Below, one piece after another: positions 6,500-8,902 of a stretch of 8,902 nucleotides of DNA. The notes under the pieces are model-generated. The model saw only the letters and a list, made by a program, of their open reading frames with translations, searched no databases and was not told the origin of the DNA. The number at the start of each line of letters is the position of its first letter. Within the stretch, counting starts at the first letter, position 1. Both the position numbers and the translations under genes were made by a program. Source of the DNA: an uncultured Solirubrobacteraceae bacterium (GTDB lineage Bacteria > Actinomycetota > Thermoleophilia > Solirubrobacterales > Solirubrobacteraceae); contig CATPAX010000110.1 in the NCBI GenBank assembly GCA_955652215.1, positions 1 through 8,902 on the forward strand, written 5' to 3'.

Positions 6500-7285
6500 A
6501 TGAGCGACGGCTTTGAGGCGGAGCTACTCGCCGTGGCCAGGGAGGCGGCCGATGCCGCAGCGAGCGAGCTGACGGAGCGCTTCGGCCTGGTGCAGCAGGG
6601 GGTGCAGGCAAAGAGCACCCCCACCGACCTGGTCTCGGATGCCGACGTTGCGGCAGAGAGGGCGATCCGCCGGTTGCTCGCCGATCGCCGCCCGGACGAC
6701 TCGATCCTGGGAGAGGAGGGGGGTGCGAGTGGCTCGGGCGAGCTTCGCTGGCTGGTGGATCCGCTCGACGGGACGATCAACTTCCTGTTCGGAATACCCG
6801 CGTTTGCGGTGAGCATCGCTTGCGAGGACGTTACGGGGACACTCGCCGGGGTGGTGCTCGATCCAGTCCGAAAGGAATGCTTCGCGGCGGCGCGGTCGGG
6901 CGAGGCAACCCTGAACGGCGAGCCGATCCAACGGCCACGGCGCGTCGGAGGCCTTGATTTCGCGATGGTCGCGACCGGCTTCGGATATGACGCGCGGGCT
7001 CGGGCACGCCAGGCGGAGGTGCTGGCACGCGTATTGCCCCGGGTGCGGGACATCAGGCGAGTTGGCGCCGCCGCGCTTGATCTCTCGTGGACCGCGTGCG
7101 GTCGCTTCGACGCATACTACGAGCGTGGCCTGAATCCATGGGATATGGCTGCCGGCACATTGATCGCCGCTCGCTGCGGACTCGAGGTGCGGGAACTGCC
7201 GACTACCGTGGAGGATGCGGCAGGGGTACTCGTGGCGCCCAGGGAACTCATCGACGAGTTGGTTGCTCTGGTCTCAATACACTGA
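6500..7285 (+). CDS. Inositol monophosphatase family protein
   Basis: This is a magnesium-dependent, lithium-sensitive-type sugar phosphatase of the IMPase/FIG superfamily, acting in the cytoplasm. The protein is 261 residues, a normal size. Metal and catalytic residues are present: GEEGG with E72, WLVDPLDGT with D87 and D90 (84-92), and NPWDMAAG with D215. TPTDLVSDAD lies at 40-49. RRVGAAALDLSWTACGRFDAYYE matches the region before the final aspartate. The substrate could be inositol-1-phosphate, histidinol phosphate (HisN type) or another sugar phosphate; the sequence alone does not decide. The ATG lies 7 bases after the carboxylase stop with no obvious Shine-Dalgarno site, suggesting coupled translation. 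The stop codon overlaps a candidate promoter for the next tRNA. No functional link to leucine breakdown is evident. Confidence 0.9.
   Translation: MSDGFEAELLAVAREAADAAASELTERFGLVQQGVQAKSTPTDLVSDADVAAERAIRRLLADRRPDDSILGEEGGASGSGELRWLVDPLDGTINFLFGIPAFAVSIACEDVTGTLAGVVLDPVRKECFAAARSGEATLNGEPIQRPRRVGGLDFAMVATGFGYDARARARQAEVLARVLPRVRDIRRVGAAALDLSWTACGRFDAYYERGLNPWDMAAGTLIAARCGLEVRELPTTVEDAAGVLVAPRELIDELVALVSIH
7278..7283 (+). promoter_or_regulatory. Candidate -10 element for tRNA-Leu(CAA)
   Basis: TACACT ends 12 bases before the mature tRNA 5' end and overlaps the first base of the upstream TGA stop. The two other tRNA genes here have similar hexamers 13 bases upstream. No good -35 is visible, and read-through from the upstream operon is also possible. 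Confidence 0.3.
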
Positions 7286-7295
7286 CCCCGCTGTC

Positions 7296-7379
7296 GCGGC
7301 GGTGGCGAAACCGGTAAACGCGGTGCCCTCAAAAGGCATTGCCCTTGCGGGCTTGTGGGTTCGAGTCCCACCCGCCGCA
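7296..7379 (+). tRNA. tRNA-Leu (anticodon CAA)
   Basis: This is an 84-base class II tRNA that reads UUG. The acceptor stem GCGGCGG (7296-7302) pairs with CCGCCGC (7372-7378), with discriminator A at 7379. The anticodon stem GTGCC/GGCAT encloses the loop CTCAAAA with anticodon CAA. The long variable arm is TGCCCTTGCGGGCTT (7340-7354). The T arm is GTGGG-TTCGAGT-CCCAC (7355-7371). No CCA is encoded. It begins 10 bases after the phosphatase stop codon. Confidence 0.96.
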
Positions 7380-7397
7380 CTTGCCCCGGCTCGGTCC

Positions 7398-7412
7398 GCC
7401 GCTCTAAGCGGC
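7398..7412. terminator. Possible GC hairpin between convergent genes
   Basis: GCCGCT-CTA-AGCGGC forms a six-pair stem with a three-base loop. It lies between the end of tRNA-Leu(CAA) and the stop of the convergent membrane-protein gene, where a two-way terminator would be expected. There is no T-run on either side, so it is not a classical intrinsic terminator and may be chance. Confidence 0.25.
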
Positions 7413-7422
7413 CCGTCGTCGC

Positions 7423-8022
7423 TCAGGCTTGCGCAGGCCTGGTCCGCGGACCGCCTCCGGTCTGACCGCGGCGCTTGGCCTCGTCGGCGGGCACCTCGAC
7501 CTCGATGTTCCATCCCTGGGCGAAGCCCATCATCGCGAAGAAGATCAGCAGCACCTGAATCGGAGCGAGCAGCAGCGTGATCAGCCCCAGCAGATCCGGC
7601 CCGAGACCCTGCCCGCCGAACAGGGTCTGGGGCGCGCCGAAGCCGAAGCTGTTCCGGTCAAACCAGCTGGTGCCCGTGACTCCGATTCCTGCGACCAGCG
7701 CGACCAGCAACAGCAGGACCGCGAGCGCTGCGGCGATCGGCAGGAGTCCTCGCGCCCAGCGAGTTGCGATAAAGAATGCCAGCACCAGATACGCCAGGCA
7801 CCAGACAAAGTTCACCGCCTTCATGCCTTCGAGCTTCGACCAGCCCCCGATCGTCACGATCAGCATGAGCAGCACCGAGACCAGCAGCAGCGCTATCACC
7901 ACCGCCTTAGTGGTGACGCTCGCGGGCTTCTCGCGGTTGGGATAGACCACCACGTAGCCGGGCGTGAGCGTCCGCGAGAGAGCCACGACGCGGAACATAC
8001 TTCGTGCCGAACTCGGATGCAC
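7423..8022 (-). CDS. Putative four-helix membrane protein of unknown function
   Basis: I do not recognise a family. The 199-residue protein has four hydrophobic helices at about 40-58, 69-87, 93-113 and 143-166. A roughly 40-residue N-terminal part contains LTPGYVVVYPNREKP. A glycine-rich loop (FGFGAPQTLFGGQGLGPD, 126-143) lies between helices 3 and 4. The C-terminal tail is basic and cytoplasmic-looking, ending in PADEAKRRGQTGGGPRTRP. The GTG at 8022 is used; an in-frame ATG at 7998 (residue 9) is equally possible. The clean alternation of hydrophobic helices and charged ends supports a real gene, although it overlaps open frames on the other strand. It lies between two plus-strand tRNA-Leu genes and is convergent with the first. 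Confidence 0.75.
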   Translation of the reverse strand: MHPSSARSMFRVVALSRTLTPGYVVVYPNREKPASVTTKAVVIALLLVSVLLMLIVTIGGWSKLEGMKAVNFVWCLAYLVLAFFIATRWARGLLPIAAALAVLLLLVALVAGIGVTGTSWFDRNSFGFGAPQTLFGGQGLGPDLLGLITLLLAPIQVLLIFFAMMGFAQGWNIEVEVPADEAKRRGQTGGGPRTRPAQA

Positions 8023-8027
8023 CGTCC

Positions 8028-8033
8028 TAGAAT
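8028..8033 (+). promoter_or_regulatory. Candidate -10 element for tRNA-Leu(UAG)
   Basis: TAGAAT matches TATAAT at five of six positions and ends 13 bases before the mature tRNA 5' end. No clear -35 hexamer is seen at the right distance. It overlaps a weaker minus-strand hexamer for the divergent membrane-protein gene. Confidence 0.5.
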
Positions 8034-8034
8034 C
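8029..8034 (-). promoter_or_regulatory. Weak candidate -10 element for the membrane-protein gene
   Basis: On the minus strand this reads GATTCT, keeping A at position 2 and T at position 6 but matching consensus at only three of six bases. It ends 6 bases before the GTG at 8022, a leaderless arrangement. Support is positional only. Confidence 0.25.
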
Positions 8035-8046
8035 GGGATTTGCTTC

Positions 8047-8130
8047 GCGGGCGTGGCGGAATTGGTCGACGCGCCGGCTTTAGGTGCCGGTGGGCGAAAG
8101 CCCGTGGGGGTTCGAGTCCCTCCGCCCGCA
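8047..8130 (+). tRNA. tRNA-Leu (anticodon UAG)
   Basis: This is an 84-base class II tRNA reading CUN codons. The acceptor stem GCGGGCG (8047-8053) pairs with CGCCCGC (8123-8129), with discriminator A at 8130. The anticodon stem CCGGC/GCCGG encloses the loop TTTAGGT with anticodon TAG (UAG). The variable arm is TGGGCGAAAGCCCGT (8091-8105). The T arm is GGGGG-TTCGAGT-CCCTC. No CCA is encoded. The next 128 bases, up to the convergent tRNA-Trp, hold no gene that I can support; a weak GCGC-GGTC-GCGC hairpin lies at 8156-8167. Confidence 0.96.
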
Positions 8131-8258
8131 TGATTCGTGCTCACCCGTCAGGATGGCGCGGTCGCGCTTCATCTCAAGCGTTCAGGCTACGTCTGTGTCC
8201 AGCAATCCGACCGACTCCGCCTGGGCGACTGACAGGTGGTACCTCGAGGGGTGAAGAG

Positions 8259-8331
8259 CAGGGGAGACAGGACTCGAACCTGCAACCACCGGTTTTGGAG
8301 ACCGGGGCTCTACCAATTGAGCTACTCCCCT
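8259..8331 (-). tRNA. tRNA-Trp (anticodon CCA)
   Basis: This is a 73-base tRNA on the minus strand. The acceptor stem AGGGGAG (8331-8325) pairs with CTCCCCT (8266-8260), with discriminator G at 8259, the base expected for tRNA-Trp. The D arm is GCTC-AATTGGTA-GAGC. The anticodon arm is CCGGT-CTCCAAA-ACCGG with anticodon CCA. The T arm is GCAGG-TTCGAGT-CCTGT. No CCA end is encoded. In many actinobacteria tRNA-Trp precedes secE-nusG, but here a convergent tRNA-Leu lies downstream instead. Confidence 0.97.
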
Positions 8332-8344
8332 GAGATCCACAGGG

Positions 8345-8372
8345 AGTCTAAAGGCACCGAGCGGGCGTCGAG
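8345..8372 (-). promoter_or_regulatory. Candidate promoter of tRNA-Trp
   Basis: On the minus strand, CTCGAC (8372-8367, resembling TTGAC) is followed by a 16-base spacer and TAGACT (8350-8345). The -10 ends 13 bases before the mature tRNA 5' end. This is the only promoter in the window for which both hexamers look plausible. Confidence 0.5.
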
Positions 8373-8428
8373 CGCTGCGGAACCTGTGCGCTGGCAATCA
8401 GAATACGCCCCGGTCCGGCGGAAACGCA

Positions 8429-8434
8429 TACGAT
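8429..8434 (+). promoter_or_regulatory. Candidate -10 element of the YjbQ-family gene
   Basis: TACGAT matches consensus at four of six bases and ends 7 bases before the TTG start at 8442. No Shine-Dalgarno site or clear -35 is visible, so a leaderless transcript is possible. The 110 bases between tRNA-Trp and this gene contain both divergent promoters and no other gene. Confidence 0.3.
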
Positions 8435-8441
8435 CAGCGGG

Positions 8442-8902
8442 TTGAAATCCCACACCGTATACCGGACCTATCGCACCGGGGAGCGCCGAGAGTTCGTGCG
8501 GATCACCGAGGATGTTCAGGAGGCCGTGTCCGATGCCGGGATCGCCGAGGGAATGGCGCTCGTCTGCGCGATGCACATCACCGCGGCCGTCTGGATCAAC
8601 GATGACGAGCCTGGGCTGCAGGCTGATGTTCTCGAGTGGCTCGACAAGCTCGCGCCGCCGAGCTGGAACGAGCCCGATGGAGAGGTCCCTCGCGAGCTGC
8701 TGCCGAATCCCGGCGACTACCGCCATCACCGGGGCGGGGAGGACAACGGGGACGCTCATCTGAAGAACCTGTTGGTTCACCACCAGGTGATCGTGCCCGT
8801 GACCGATGGACAGCTCGACCTCGGGCCCTGGCAGCAGGTGTTCTACTGCGAGTTCGACGGCCGCCGCTCCAAGCGGCTCGTCATCAAGGTGCTCGGGGAG
8901 TA
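8442..8902 (+). CDS. yjbQ: YjbQ/UPF0047-family protein, stop codon cut by the window end
   Basis: This belongs to the YjbQ (UPF0047) family, for which a secondary thiamine-phosphate synthase activity has been described in E. coli; the true role is unsettled. I translated 153 codons from the TTG at 8442, and the window ends with TA, probably the first two bases of a stop. Family features are FVRITEDV (18-25), [11 protein letters not shown] with H45 (44-54), [18 protein letters not shown] (91-108) with several histidines, and a C-terminal [20 protein letters not shown] (123-142). The usual HTTA and NE motifs read HITA and ND. It is slightly longer than the typical 130-140 residues because of a segment around 74-92. 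The TTG is the only start near the expected N-terminus; no ATG or GTG lies upstream in frame. Confidence 0.88.
   Translation, partial: MKSHTVYRTYRTGERREFVRITEDVQEAVSDAGIAEGMALVCAMHITAAVWINDDEPGLQADVLEWLDKLAPPSWNEPDGEVPRELLPNPGDYRHHRGGEDNGDAHLKNLLVHHQVIVPVTDGQLDLGPWQQVFYCEFDGRRSKRLVIKVLGE

Noticed and set aside
6157..7053. A 298-codon minus-strand open frame spanning the carboxylase end and the phosphatase.
   Set aside because: It crosses two real genes on the other strand and is rich in Ser/Arg/Ala without domain features.
7296..8130. The similar 3' ends of the two tRNA-Leu genes as att-type direct repeats flanking an inserted element.
   Set aside because: The similarity is limited to the conserved T arm, both tRNAs are complete with different anticodons, and no integrase or mobile gene lies between them.
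8182..8397. Short open frames running through tRNA-Trp on both strands.
   Set aside because: They overlap an intact tRNA, and their translations are the typical artefacts of reading through a tRNA gene.

Overview
The window is a compact, GC-rich bacterial chromosome segment. GTG and TTG starts are common, the tRNA genes lack an encoded CCA end, and there is a coenzyme F420 biosynthesis operon. Together these point to an actinobacterium, possibly of the Thermoleophilia/Solirubrobacterales type; the exact lineage is inference. There is no sign of phage, insertion sequence, CRISPR or other mobile DNA, and no gene-free stretch over 300 bases.

Region 1 (1-2768, minus strand) is a tightly packed F420 operon in the order npdG, cofD (fbiA), cofC (fbiD), cofE (cut by the window start). 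CofC activates a phospho-three-carbon acid with GTP, CofD joins it to the deazaflavin Fo, and CofE adds glutamates. NpdG then exchanges hydride between F420 and NADP. Start and stop codons overlap at npdG/cofD (GTGA) and at cofC/cofE (one base).

Region 2 (2810-7285, plus strand) diverges from the F420 operon across 41 bases. It holds a secreted NodB-type polysaccharide deacetylase, an HMG-CoA lyase, the carboxyltransferase (beta) subunit of a methylcrotonyl-CoA-carboxylase-like enzyme, and an inositol-monophosphatase-family phosphatase. Spacing of 4 to 19 bases suggests one transcript. The lyase and carboxylase pair fits the lower part of leucine catabolism, but the biotin-carrying partner and the hydratase are not in view.

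Region 3 (7278-8441) is a small tRNA neighbourhood: tRNA-Leu(CAA), a minus-strand gene for a four-helix membrane protein of unknown function, tRNA-Leu(UAG), and tRNA-Trp(CCA) on the minus strand. Region 4 (8442-8902) is a YjbQ/UPF0047-family gene that ends one base before its stop codon would be complete.

The most interesting pattern is regulatory. Several genes have a -10-like hexamer only 6 to 10 bases before the start codon and no visible Shine-Dalgarno site, which fits leaderless transcription. Two divergent promoter regions appear interleaved or overlapping. I found no clear evidence of a previously undescribed system; most genes belong to well-known families.
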